Below, piece after piece: positions 17,914-27,420 of a stretch of DNA of 64,000 bases. Every line of letters begins with the position of its first letter. The first letter of the stretch is position 1. This stretch comes from Aquiflexum sp. TKW24L (GTDB lineage: Bacteria > Bacteroidota > Bacteroidia > Cytophagales > Cyclobacteriaceae), in the NCBI RefSeq assembly GCF_023502205.1, contig NZ_JAMFLG010000007.1:1-64000 (forward strand). Reading direction: 5' to 3'. The notes under the pieces were generated by a model, which had not been told where the DNA came from, made no database searches, and saw nothing but the letters and a program-made list of their open reading frames with translations. The translations under genes were made by a program, and so were the position numbers.

Positions 17914-20900
17914 TTATTTAGTGTTCAATAGATAAACAAGAAGGGAATTGAATTCTTCTTTAGAAAGCGCAGTATTGAAATTGTCCGGCATGAGCGTGTA
18001 TTTGGAAGGGGTCATTTCTTTGATTTCTGGTTTTGAAACCGAAAACTCCTTCCCTGTTTGGTCCGCCAAAACCACTGTCTGCCCTTCTTCCCTTCTATAC
18101 AACCCCGAGACAGTTTGACCATTGTTCAGGGAAATATTGTAGGTTCTGAAATTCTCTGTAATGTTTCTATTAGGATCCAGGATTTTGGTTGCCAAAGCAG
18201 TTTGACCCCAATTGCCGACACCGTCCAATTGCGGCCCGATAAGACCGCCCTTATTGTCAATTTGATGGCAACTGCTGCAGTTTTTCTCAAAAATGGTAGC
18301 ACCTGAGACAAGGTGATTAGGATCGGGTACGAATTCAGCCAACCTTTCGGCAATCAGCTTCAGTCGTTCTTCGGAGATCGGAACCAAGTTGGCGGTGAGT
18401 TCATGAAACTCTTTCAGTTGTTGTGGGGTAATGTTAGCGAGCAAATTCTCTTCCACTGTCCTTTGCTTCAACAATCTGGCAGGCGCATGGCCTTTTTTGA
18501 TTGAAGTCATCAGTTTGGATTTTCCATCTGGATTTTTCACCAATTCCACACTGATGGTTTCCTGAAGTTCAGCAGGTGCATTTTTGAGTCCATCTCCTAG
18601 CAATTGCCTGGCAGAAGGGTTGTCCCACAATGCCAAGGCCGATGCCATTTTTCTCCTCATACTGATTTCTTCCTCAGTGTCATTCATTCTTTCAGACACC
18701 AAAATAGAGTTTGACTTAGGGTCAATCCTCATCAAAGCCGGCGCGCCAGCAGAACGGATATCTTCATCCAAGGCCTTTTTGGTCAGTAACCCTTTCAAAT
18801 GTATGGAAACTGATGCCATCTCATATTTCCCTGCTGTTTCTGAAGCAAAAACCAATTGGGCTTTTTCTGTGTCTGTGTAGGCTTCCTTGGCTGGAATGGA
18901 TTTTAGCATACTTTCCGCCAAGGTCTTGTACCAATATTGGTAGGAAGCAGGAACTGTCATTGTCCGTTGGTTCATTCCTTGGAGAGTTGCATTGGCCAAC
19001 AAATGCGCTTCTGAGGGTTCATCCCCTGCTTTTTGTTTGACCCATTGCAGCAGTTTTTCCATTTTGGAGGGGTGAATGTTTTTCGCAATCGCTTCTGTAA
19101 AACCTATGGCGTTTTTATTCGACTCTTTGAATTTGCCAAGGTGGGCCAAAAGGAAATCACCGGTCTCCGGGACATTCAGGTCGGAAATTACAAGGGCTAC
19201 CACTTTGGCCTGTTGGTCCTGCCAATTTTCTTTCAAGGCCATTTGGAGAATTTCCTTTTCCTGAAAATGATTAGAAAGTGACATCAGCATCGTATATGCC
19301 AAATGAGAATCGTAAATAGGAATCTTTGAATGGAGTTCAACAAGCTTTTTATAGGCTTTTGGATTCGGATGTCTGCTCAATAATTCCGCCGCTGCTCTTT
19401 GAACATGCGGATCGGTATCGGACAAATCTTCTATGGCTTTGGCATATTGCCTCTCAGAAAGTTGATCGTAATTCGAGAGGATTTTGTAGGCATGTACTTT
19501 AACCCTTCTATCAGGATGTTGGAGAGTGTTTTGAAGGGCATTTTCGGGTAAAGCATCAAGTCTATACAAAGCCCATAATCCTTGAATCAATTGTTCAGGC
19601 TCGGTATTTTTGCCCGCAACCATTGTTTTGAGAGAAGGAATAGCATCTTTTCCGATTCTGTCCACCAATTCATCTGTCGCCAACATCCGAAGTTGCAGGA
19701 TGCTGTTTCCCATGGCTTGAATCAGTTCACCCTGACTAGCTTTTGACCAATCGGTTACCTTTCTGCTATTGCCCTTGTAGGTTATTTTCCAGATCCTGCC
19801 ACTGACCCGGTCCCTTCCGGGATGGTCGAGGGGAACTTCATAATGACCGATAATCCTGTTATAAAAATCAGCGATATACATGGCCCCGTCAGGACCGATT
19901 TTGATGTCTACGGGTCTAAACCATGGGTCTTTGCTGACCAAAAAAGCTTCTTGGGCGATTGCTTTTGGTGTGCTGCCGTTAAATTCCATCGTATTTCGGC
20001 TGACCCTACAGGTCACGACATCACCGGAATAGAAACTGTTGCGGTATTCATCTGGAAACTGGTCATCTGTATAATAGACCAATCCTGACAAGGCGGTAGA
20101 TTTGAGTCCATAGTCCATCATCGTCGGAGCAAATCCCATGTTGGGTTCTTTTTTTCCCCATTGGGTATAATTGCCTCCCCATATCAACTGGTAGATGGGC
20201 AAAGTATGGCAGTCAGCCGAATAGTGGTAGCCCATCTCATCGTAATCCGAGCCAAATGGATTGATCCTTCCATCGGTGGTTTTTTCGACCCGGCTTCCAT
20301 CCGGTCTGAACCTGAAAGTATTGCCTGACACCATTTTGATAGAATCCCTGTCTTTGCCTGCCACTACCGAAATATTGGAAAATCCATGGGAAGCATGGAT
20401 CCAACCATCAAAGCCCCGAAAAAGGTTATTGACCATCCCGTGGGTATCTTTGTGCTCAAAAGGGCCAAGCAAAACTTCTCTTTTATCAGCCTTGCCATCA
20501 TTATCCGTGTCCAACATTTTGTAGACATTGGGAATGGAATAGGCGATTGCGCCGTTTTTGATCGGGATTATTCCGATCGGAATGTTGAGGTCATTGGCAA
20601 AGTCCTGGATTTTGTCTGCTTTGCCGTCTCCATCGGTATCCTCGAGAATAGTGATTCTGTCATTACCTTCCCCCTGACCTGCAGCAATGGGATATTCGGA
20701 AGATTGGGTAACCCAAAGTCTTCCCTTCTCATCAAAAGCCATATTGATGGGCTTGGTGATATCAGGTTCTGAGGCAAAAAGCGTCACCTCAAATCCTTCA
20801 GGTAGGACAAAATCCAAGCGTTCTTCCTCGGGAGTTTGGAACTTGGAAGTTCTTATATGCTCTGCATAAATATCCACGGCTGCTGATGTTGACTCGGATT

Positions 20901-20982
20901 GCTCCGGGGATGGCTGCCTGCAACTTGGAAACAAAGCAAAAAATAACAATAGGAAAATGATGGATCTATGGAAATACTTCAT
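17914..20982 (-). CDS. PVC-type membrane-bound dehydrogenase with HEAT repeats and cytochrome c
   Basis: A 1022-residue lipoprotein (FPSC, Cys21 from the start at 20982; an ATG ten codons upstream is less likely). Region 1 (about 45-430) is a PQQ/GDH-like beta-propeller with DFVLPEGFEVTLFASEPDI and the loops DTDGDGKAD and DTDNDGKAD. Region 2 (about 440-850) is a HEAT-like helical repeat. Region 3 (about 885-1020) is a class I cytochrome c with CSSCH near residue 900 and GPQLDGVG. The order matches the 'membrane-bound dehydrogenase / heme-binding, Pirellula/Verrucomicrobium type' families. It is probably a periplasmic sugar or alcohol oxidase passing electrons to the respiratory chain; the substrate is unknown. 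It forms an operon with the FG-GAP gene. Confidence 0.85.
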   Translation of the reverse strand: MKYFHRSIIFLLLFFALFPSCRQPSPEQSESTSAAVDIYAEHIRTSKFQTPEEERLDFVLPEGFEVTLFASEPDITKPINMAFDEKGRLWVTQSSEYPIAAGQGEGNDRITILEDTDGDGKADKIQDFANDLNIPIGIIPIKNGAIAYSIPNVYKMLDTDNDGKADKREVLLGPFEHKDTHGMVNNLFRGFDGWIHASHGFSNISVVAGKDRDSIKMVSGNTFRFRPDGSRVEKTTDGRINPFGSDYDEMGYHYSADCHTLPIYQLIWGGNYTQWGKKEPNMGFAPTMMDYGLKSTALSGLVYYTDDQFPDEYRNSFYSGDVVTCRVSRNTMEFNGSTPKAIAQEAFLVSKDPWFRPVDIKIGPDGAMYIADFYNRIIGHYEVPLDHPGRDRVSGRIWKITYKGNSRKVTDWSKASQGELIQAMGNSILQLRMLATDELVDRIGKDAIPSLKTMVAGKNTEPEQLIQGLWALYRLDALPENALQNTLQHPDRRVKVHAYKILSNYDQLSERQYAKAIEDLSDTDPHVQRAAAELLSRHPNPKAYKKLVELHSKIPIYDSHLAYTMLMSLSNHFQEKEILQMALKENWQDQQAKVVALVISDLNVPETGDFLLAHLGKFKESNKNAIGFTEAIAKNIHPSKMEKLLQWVKQKAGDEPSEAHLLANATLQGMNQRTMTVPASYQYWYKTLAESMLKSIPAKEAYTDTEKAQLVFASETAGKYEMASVSIHLKGLLTKKALDEDIRSAGAPALMRIDPKSNSILVSERMNDTEEEISMRRKMASALALWDNPSARQLLGDGLKNAPAELQETISVELVKNPDGKSKLMTSIKKGHAPARLLKQRTVEENLLANITPQQLKEFHELTANLVPISEERLKLIAERLAEFVPDPNHLVSGATIFEKNCSSCHQIDNKGGLIGPQLDGVGNWGQTALATKILDPNRNITENFRTYNISLNNGQTVSGLYRREEGQTVVLADQTGKEFSVSKPEIKEMTPSKYTLMPDNFNTALSKEEFNSLLVYLLNTK

Positions 20983-21099
20983 CGAATAGGTCAGATTGGG
21001 TTGGCGGATCAAATCCTATTAAACTTAATTTTAATCCATCAAAGAAGCAATAATTGAAATGGAATGTTGATAGATGGCATTTGAAAGAATGTGGAATGT

Positions 21100-22018
21100 G
21101 GAATGGGCTAAAGCCCCATTCCTATTGAATTGCCTCCTGCTTTAGCTGGAGGACAAAAATGAATTCAACATTCATATTGGCTTTAGCCAAAATTTAATCC
21201 ATTCAGGATTTTCCTTAGAATTCGAATTTTTTGGCTAAAGCCTCTATCAATATTATCTATCCTTATTTAATGAATGGGCTAAAGCCACATTCCTATTCAA
21301 ATGGTTATCCCAAATTGGATTCCCATTTGAATTGCCTCCGGTTTTAGCTGGAGGCCTAAAATGAATGCAACATTCATATTGGCTTTAGCCAATATTTCTT
21401 CCAATCATGGTTTTGGGTTGAATTCAAATATTTTGGCTAAAGCCTCTATCAATATTATCTATCCTAATTTAATGAATGGGCTAAAGCCACATTCCTATTC
21501 AATTCCTGTTGAATTGCCTCCTGCTTTAGCTGGAGGCTTAAAATGAATGCAACATTCATATTGGCTTTAGCCAAAATTTCATCCATTCCGGATTTTCCTT
21601 AGAATTCAAATTTTTTGGCTAAAGCCTCTATCAATATTATCTATCCTAATTTAATGAATGGGCTAAAGCCACATTCCTATTCAAATGGTTATCCCAAATT
21701 GGATTCCCATTTGAATTGCCTCCTGCTTTAGCTGGAGGCTTAAAATGAATGCAACATTCATATTGGCTTTAGCCAAAATTTCTTCCAATCATGGTTTTGG
21801 TTTGAATTCAAATATTTTGGCTAAAGCCTCTATCAATATTATCTATCCTAATTTAATGAATGGGCTAAAGCCACATTCCTATTCAAATGGTTATCCCAAA
21901 TTGGATTCCCATTTGAATTGCCTCCGGTTTTAGCTGGAGGCTTAAAATGAATGCGATATTCACATTGGCTTTAGCCAAAATTTCATCCATTCCGGATTTT
22001 CTTAGAATTCAGATTTTC
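21100..22018. repeat. array of 182/202 bp units with GGCTTTAGCC palindromes
   Basis: Units begin TGAATGGGCTAAAGCC at 21271, 21473, 21655 and 21857, with a diverged unit from about 21100. Unit lengths are 202, 182 and 202 bases; the short unit lacks a 20-base piece around ATGGTTATCCCAAATTGG. Each unit holds several hairpin sites: GGCTAAAGCC, CCTCCTGCTTTAGCTGGAGG, TTGGCTTTAGCCAA and TTTTGGCTAAAGCC. The last unit runs to the end of the phosphotransferase gene at 22019. Short frames in the units are near-identical copies of each other and are not taken as genes. Confidence 0.92.
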
Positions 22019-23041
22019 CTAATTGTTTTCAAGAAGATTTCTATGATACTCCATGGCAAGATCCAAGTACTTTTTACCCTTTGTCAGTTCTTGCGCTTTC
22101 TTTTCAGATATGGGTTCTGTCATGCTGTTCAATAAAAAAACCTTAGCCCTGACATTTGCTCTCAAGCATTTATAATAAAGGAAAATCGCTTCATCCTCAT
22201 CTTTTTGAAAACTGGCCAAAATTATTTTTTTGTAAGCATCCAAAAATAAATTCGAGAGATCATTCCTTCCAAAAAACTCCAAATCCATACACATAAAGGC
22301 AATTTCGTAGAGGACATCAATCTGCCTGAATGCATCTTGAAATTCAATGCAGTCGAAAATAACAGGAGTTTTATACAAAAAAATATTTCCACAGTGTAGG
22401 TCACCATGAACATCTTTGGTTAAACCTTCTTTAATTCTTTCCTCAAATCTGATTGCATGTCTACTTAAAAAATCATCACTGAAAGAAATCAACTTTAAAA
22501 TAGTATCCGAAAAAGCAGGTCCGAATTCTTTCAAAACAACTTTTTGAACCGAGTTCAGATCACTGAACAATTCCTTGGCTTTTTCTAGATTAAAAGCACC
22601 CTTTATGACTTCCGCATGTTGATGAAAGTGGGCGACTTGATTGGCCAGAAGGATAATGCGATCAGGATCGACGTCATGATGCTTTAGGAGCGTATCCAAT
22701 CTTTTTGCACTTTCCATTCGTTTCATGCAAACCGCATAATCCATGATCTTTCCCGCTCCTTCTCCTATTTTCCAAACTCCTTGATCATATGTAATCGGCA
22801 GAATAGAAAGGTAAATGGACGAAAATCTTCTGTTTAATTCCAGTTCCTTTTGACAACATTCTTTTCTCAACTCAAGGGTAGAATAATCCAAAAAAGACAA
22901 CCTAATCTCTTTTTTAATTTTAAAAGCATGATTTTCAGTCAGAATTACCCAAGAGATGTTTGTCTCTTCCAATTCCCCCTTGATCGGTTTGTCCTCAAAT
23001 ATTCCTTCGCTCATCAATTGCCTTACATCGTGCCTTTTCAT
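22019..23041 (-). CDS. aminoglycoside-phosphotransferase-like kinase
   Basis: A 340-residue cytoplasmic protein of the COG2187/APH-like kinase group. The N-terminal lobe has HAFKIKKEIRLSFLDYST and RKECCQKELELNRR; the catalytic loop is DVHGDLHCGNIF, followed by VIFDCIEFQDAFRQIDVLYEIAF, matching the HGDxHxxN and D-x-D kinase residues. Its ATG overlaps the stop of the P-loop kinase gene (ATGA at 23038-23041), so the pair is translationally coupled. In many bacteria these two domains are one fused protein; here they are separate. The small-molecule substrate is unknown, and antibiotic resistance should not be assumed. Confidence 0.82.
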   Translation of the reverse strand: MKRHDVRQLMSEGIFEDKPIKGELEETNISWVILTENHAFKIKKEIRLSFLDYSTLELRKECCQKELELNRRFSSIYLSILPITYDQGVWKIGEGAGKIMDYAVCMKRMESAKRLDTLLKHHDVDPDRIILLANQVAHFHQHAEVIKGAFNLEKAKELFSDLNSVQKVVLKEFGPAFSDTILKLISFSDDFLSRHAIRFEERIKEGLTKDVHGDLHCGNIFLYKTPVIFDCIEFQDAFRQIDVLYEIAFMCMDLEFFGRNDLSNLFLDAYKKIILASFQKDEDEAIFLYYKCLRANVRAKVFLLNSMTEPISEKKAQELTKGKKYLDLAMEYHRNLLENN

Positions 23042-23562
23042 GGGGTTGAATTGATGAATTTTAAAGCATTTTCCAAACTCTCTTCGAGGAAACCATCTTT
23101 GGACTGGATCAAAAGATGGTCTTCCCGGATGGGTTCAAACTCAGATTTAATCCTTTGATACACCTCCATGTCCGCTTCGCTGTCTTCTCTAGGTTTGGAG
23201 AGCCGTTTGGCAATCAACTCTTCATCGGCCTTGATATGAATGATCGACAGCTTCCATGACAATGACTTGGCCAAAAAAATAACTAAGTCCCGGACCTGTT
23301 GGAGAAAAAAAGTCCCATCTAAAACCACACTTTTGCCGAATTTATGAGTATTTTTTGCCCGCTTAAACATTTCTTCATACACTGTCAGCTTGTTATCGAG
23401 CTCATAATGCCCCATCAAACCCAATTCCTTTCGAATCTCATCACTTCCAAGATAGACGGCATCAATTTCTTTGGCTAATCTCTTGGCAAAATAACTTTTA
23501 CCTGAACCCGGAAGTCCCATTACAATGATCAGTACTGACGTGGATTTCGAAACCTTTTCCAT
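23038..23562 (-). CDS. P-loop (AAA/gluconate-kinase-like) kinase
   Basis: A 174-residue P-loop protein. It shows VMGLPGSGKSYFAKRLA (Walker A), YLGSDEIRKEL, and a helical C-terminal part with LSKPREDSEAD; such short proteins resemble COG0645 kinases. It lies directly upstream of and overlaps the phosphotransferase-like gene by 4 bases, in the reverse of the usual fused order (phosphotransferase domain N-terminal, P-loop C-terminal). The two products probably work together. The substrate is unknown. Confidence 0.8.
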   Translation of the reverse strand: MEKVSKSTSVLIIVMGLPGSGKSYFAKRLAKEIDAVYLGSDEIRKELGLMGHYELDNKLTVYEEMFKRAKNTHKFGKSVVLDGTFFLQQVRDLVIFLAKSLSWKLSIIHIKADEELIAKRLSKPREDSEADMEVYQRIKSEFEPIREDHLLIQSKDGFLEESLENALKFINSTP

Positions 23563-23696
23563 AAAGAAACATTCTTACTTATTGCAAAAAATACACATAT
23601 CTTCCATTACGCGATTTATCCTGTGTCTTTCTTTTATTCATTAGTTCAATTTAATCCAAACAGACTGCTAATCATAGCCGATATTGAATTGATTTT

Positions 23697-25100
23697 TCAA
23701 AAATTATTATGAAGAAATTGAATGGTATTAGTAAAGAAAAATCTTTCTATAATTTCTTCAGCTTTAATCTCCCTATTTTCTTTAATTGATAAACTATTCT
23801 TTTTTAAAAAGCCATGAGCGAGTTTTTCCAATTCCTTAGACAATGGTTCTAGACCCTCAGCAGTCAATACACCAGGAAAAGGATAAATACTTCCGTCAAA
23901 ATCAGTGCCCAAGCAAGTATTTCCCCAGGCAAACAACCCGTTTTTATCACAAACTTCCGCAAAATGCTGCAATTGGTTCCAAATCAGTAATGCTGACTTC
24001 TGTAAATCCTCATTAGGGTTTTTGAATTTGAAAAAACCCTTAAGTTTTTTGATATCTGCATGGATGTTTAGATCCATTTGAAAAGCAAAAAGCCCATCTC
24101 TCTCCACCAACTTGACTATTTCCTCATCATAAAAATTTAAATCACTTTCATTAAAAACATTTAAAAAAGGCGAGTCTGCTACATTTTCTCGAATTGATTT
24201 ACCTATCAATGCCCCATGGCTAATTATCAAAGGGATGCATTCATTGTGGTATTCTTCATCCAATAACTGATAATAATCCATCCGGGTATTCAAACTCATA
24301 TGCTTGAGATCAATTAAAATACGTCTTCCATTCTTTCTTGATAACAATTGCCTCACAACTTCCCTACCCAAATGAGTCAATCCGATACCAAGGTTTTTTT
24401 CTTGGTTTACCAGTTTTCCCAATCTTTGAAGGCTTCGGGCATGCCCACACAGGTCATTGTTGAAATTATGTGCCAAACCAATAAAAAGAGGAGGAAAATC
24501 CCAACTTTTCAAATCCCTGATATTGGCAAAGACCTCATCCCTATCCTGTTTAATTCCGTATTCTTCCAAACCCGTATTAAAAACATGGGCACCTTCAATA
24601 CTGAAGATAACCCCAATTTCGTTTCCAGATTTTAAATTGATTGCCAGATCATTTTTATTATTTAGAGGTCTCCAAGTTCGAAGAACACTATCCACCAGAT
24701 TTTCTTTTTTGGAATTAAGAAAAAATTGATACTCTTTTTTGAGGTCCTCAAAATAACTTGAATGTTTTTGGATATGTCTTATCCTTTTATATCCGATTTC
24801 AATTCCCCAATTTGCCAATTGGGCTGCCATAGCAGGCCATACATAGGGATTATGAAAAAAACCTTTTTCAAAAGGATAAAGAGAAACAAAAGCAACTTTT
24901 CCATTTGCCTTGCTCATTGTACTAAAATCTGTTTGAGAAAACTTAGTAATTCCGGTATTTTCATAAATTTTTTTTGAAAAAAAATCAGGCTTTTTGGTAT
25001 ACCAAACATCGGATTTTGGGTTTATAGTATTTGTAAAGGATTGTCCAAAAGTTTTGAGATTGGGATGGCAATGAAGATCAGTGTATTTAAAATCTGTCAT
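23697..25100 (-). CDS. M19 (membrane dipeptidase)-like metallohydrolase
   Basis: A 467-residue protein related to the renal dipeptidase family of the amidohydrolase superfamily. Visible metal-site matches are TDLHCHPNLK (His10, His12), VIFSIEGAH (bridging Glu), GLAHNFNN and LIISHGALIG (His ligands), and GTDFDGSIYPF. In M19 enzymes the first motif is normally HxD; here it is HxH. No signal peptide is present. The start at 25100 sits 11 bases after the desaturase stop; an ATG at 25130 would overlap that gene. Its place in a lipid-enzyme run suggests it may hydrolyse an N-acyl or amide bond rather than a dipeptide, but this is inference. Confidence 0.75.
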   Translation of the reverse strand: MTDFKYTDLHCHPNLKTFGQSFTNTINPKSDVWYTKKPDFFSKKIYENTGITKFSQTDFSTMSKANGKVAFVSLYPFEKGFFHNPYVWPAMAAQLANWGIEIGYKRIRHIQKHSSYFEDLKKEYQFFLNSKKENLVDSVLRTWRPLNNKNDLAINLKSGNEIGVIFSIEGAHVFNTGLEEYGIKQDRDEVFANIRDLKSWDFPPLFIGLAHNFNNDLCGHARSLQRLGKLVNQEKNLGIGLTHLGREVVRQLLSRKNGRRILIDLKHMSLNTRMDYYQLLDEEYHNECIPLIISHGALIGKSIRENVADSPFLNVFNESDLNFYDEEIVKLVERDGLFAFQMDLNIHADIKKLKGFFKFKNPNEDLQKSALLIWNQLQHFAEVCDKNGLFAWGNTCLGTDFDGSIYPFPGVLTAEGLEPLSKELEKLAHGFLKKNSLSIKENREIKAEEIIERFFFTNTIQFLHNNF

Positions 25101-25111
25101 AGAATTTGTGC

Positions 25112-26218
25112 TTACATATTCTCTTCCCAAATAGGAGTTTCTACCCTATTGCTTTTTATAAGTCGATAATGGTCTCTAAGAGATTTCCATATTGATATAG
25201 ATTTATAACCTAGACCTTGTTCCAGGCAAAATTTCTCAATTTCAGCGGTCACTTCTTGGGCATAGAGATAACTTACATTAGGGAACAAGTGATGTGCAAT
25301 GTGAAAATTAAAATTTGCCATTGCATACCTTGTAAACCAATTTTGCTCTAATAGATCATTGGTGGTTAGAAGCTGATGTTTTAGCCAACTGTTTGGCAAA
25401 GTATGTTTTATTCCTACCATAGGAAATTGATTATTGATATTGACATGAGGGGGCAACAAAACAAACAGTGCAAAAATCCCGGCGACTAAAAACATCATCA
25501 AGCCTGCTAAAATAACCTGAAAAATAGAAAAAGGAGTGTAATAAATAGGAATCACAAAGACATATCCAACAAATAGAATTTTGAAAGAGAGAAGTTTAAT
25601 ATATTCTCGGAAAGGTATTGGACCAAATTTCCCTTTTCCTGTGAATTGGATGAAATAATCTCTGAAATCCCGGACCAAAAACCAATTGAGAAGAAAAAAA
25701 GGGTACAAGAAAATAATAAAATGCTGGTATTTTGTAAGCCATTTTCCTTTTTCGTCGGGGTGTACCTTCAAAAATTTACTCTTTTCAATGTCGCTGTCCC
25801 AACCTGCCACATTGGGGAAATTATGATGGAATATGATATGCCTTTTTTGCCACATGTAGCTGTTTGCACCCATCATGTCAAAAATCATCATATACCAATG
25901 ATTAAAGGATTTTTTTGGAAAAAGGTTTTCATGACAAACCTCATGAATAAGATTCAAAAAAATAATAACCAACATAAAGCCCATACAGGAATAACCAAAT
26001 AAGAAAGTGACATAATTGGAACTTGTCATTGAAAAAAAATAAATACATAAATAAATCAACGGCAAAAGAACCGCCTTTAAAATCAATTCCTTTTCCCTTT
26101 TTTCAATTTGATTTAGTTTCGAATAAACCCTTTTTCTTAAGGCTGCAGTAAGATTACTATCCTTAAGGTTGGATTCAAATCTGGGAAATTTTTCTTGAGA
26201 TTTAGACATATAATCCAT
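25112..26218 (-). CDS. membrane fatty acid desaturase family protein
   Basis: A 368-residue integral membrane di-iron enzyme with the three histidine boxes of acyl desaturases: HEVCHE (residues 92-96), HIIFHH (127-132) and HIAHHLFPNVSY near the C-terminus. Hydrophobic pairs lie between them (ILKAVLLPLIYLCIYFF, FLFGYSCMGFMLVIIFLNLI, a long pair around YVFVIPIYYTPFSIFQVILAGLMM). It would add a double bond to a membrane acyl chain or lipid, using O2 and electrons from ferredoxin or cytochrome b5-like donors not encoded nearby. MSKSQEK at 26209 is an alternative start. Its stop is 11 bases before the M19-like gene. Confidence 0.9.
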   Translation of the reverse strand: MDYMSKSQEKFPRFESNLKDSNLTAALRKRVYSKLNQIEKREKELILKAVLLPLIYLCIYFFSMTSSNYVTFLFGYSCMGFMLVIIFLNLIHEVCHENLFPKKSFNHWYMMIFDMMGANSYMWQKRHIIFHHNFPNVAGWDSDIEKSKFLKVHPDEKGKWLTKYQHFIIFLYPFFLLNWFLVRDFRDYFIQFTGKGKFGPIPFREYIKLLSFKILFVGYVFVIPIYYTPFSIFQVILAGLMMFLVAGIFALFVLLPPHVNINNQFPMVGIKHTLPNSWLKHQLLTTNDLLEQNWFTRYAMANFNFHIAHHLFPNVSYLYAQEVTAEIEKFCLEQGLGYKSISIWKSLRDHYRLIKSNRVETPIWEENM

Positions 26219-26400
26219 CTTTCCATCATTTTGGTTAAGAAATAATTACCTTTAATTCATGCTTCCCCTACGGAAGTTCTCTCTCATAATGCACACTATT
26301 TTAATTCTTTAATCAAATGGATAATTTTCTCAGTGATATACTAATATTTCATTAACATTTAGTTGGTTTCATTTTATGAACCTCCATCCTTTATTAATAT

Positions 26401-27279
26401 TTATCTTGTGTCCAAAACAGAAGTTTCAAAATTGCCAGACTTACTTTTTCCCATTCGATCCAGGCTTTTCCATTTTTCGGAACTGGGAGGTCCAAAAAGA
26501 AAATGGATTTTCGAATGGAAATTTGAAATCTGTGGCAATTGTCTGAAAATATCGATATACTCATGTAAGAGGATTTTTGCCGGATTGTGGGTGGAAATAT
26601 TGTGAGTAATGCCATAAATCGGTTTCTCACTTTCCCTTTCGTAAGTACCAAAAAGGTGGTCGAAGAGGATTAAAATTCCACCCATATTTTTATCCAAATA
26701 TTTAGGATTACTGCCATGATGAACTCTGTGGTTAGAGGGTGTATTGAAAATCAAATCAAGAATACCAAGTTTTCCAATCCGCTCGGTATGGACAAGGATA
26801 TTCCAGATAGTAGAGATGGATTCGTTAAGTAAAATCATCCAGGGAGGAATTCCAAACAGACATAAAGGTGCCCAAAAAAGAAACCTATAAAAAGTATGGA
26901 TAAAATTGACCCGGAATCCTACTGAAATATTATAATGCAAGGAAGAATGATGCGTAACATGTGCTGCCCAAAATATTCTTGATTTATGTCCCAATAAATG
27001 AAAAAGGTACATTATGAAATCGCAAGCAAAAAATCCCACAATCCATACCCATATGGTAATATCTGGCTTGAAAAATGCAAATCCATATACGATGCTGTAT
27101 AACCCAAAGGCAACTCCTTTCATGAAAAGCCCTACGGACAGAATACACATTCCAACTGCAAAATTAGCCAGCATATCCTTTACTTCATTTTGAAAATGCT
27201 CTTGTTTCCAAGTGAGGTACAACTCACATATGAAAATCAAAATCATCAATGGTGCGCCGATTGCGTCAATGCTCAACAT
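26401..27279 (-). CDS. sterol desaturase/fatty acid hydroxylase family protein
   Basis: A 292-residue membrane enzyme of the fatty acid hydroxylase superfamily. The histidine clusters HLLGH (94-98), HVTHH (107-111) and HRVHH (near 190) bind the di-iron centre. Four hydrophobic segments surround them (for example APLMILIFICELYL, FAVGMCILSVGLFM, IWVWIVGFFACDFIMYLF). Such proteins hydroxylate or desaturate acyl chains, sterol-like lipids or ether lipids. It precedes the desaturase by 182 bases on the same strand, and that gap has no gene. Lipid modification is likely; the exact substrate is unknown. Confidence 0.88.
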   Translation of the reverse strand: MLSIDAIGAPLMILIFICELYLTWKQEHFQNEVKDMLANFAVGMCILSVGLFMKGVAFGLYSIVYGFAFFKPDITIWVWIVGFFACDFIMYLFHLLGHKSRIFWAAHVTHHSSLHYNISVGFRVNFIHTFYRFLFWAPLCLFGIPPWMILLNESISTIWNILVHTERIGKLGILDLIFNTPSNHRVHHGSNPKYLDKNMGGILILFDHLFGTYERESEKPIYGITHNISTHNPAKILLHEYIDIFRQLPQISNFHSKIHFLFGPPSSEKWKSLDRMGKSKSGNFETSVLDTR

Positions 27280-27420
27280 AAAAACCTTTCAAATTTTATG
27301 TAAAACTAATTTTCTATGAAAATACAAAAAAGAAATTAATTTGGAAACAACTATAATTTAAATATTTAACTTAGGTATGAGTGTTATTATGAACTTTATC
27401 TTAAATCAAGGTATCGTATG

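Noticed and set aside
21361-21933. Three near-identical 60-codon frames in the repeat array
   Set aside because: They follow the repeat unit exactly, cross its palindromes and have no leader or conserved domain; they are by-products of the repeat.
21100-22018. CRISPR-like array
   Set aside because: Units are 182-202 bp and nearly identical throughout, with no short repeats separated by unique spacers and no cas genes.
22019-23041. Aminoglycoside resistance gene
   Set aside because: Only the kinase fold is shared; the sequence fits the COG2187-like group paired with a P-loop kinase, and there is no resistance context.
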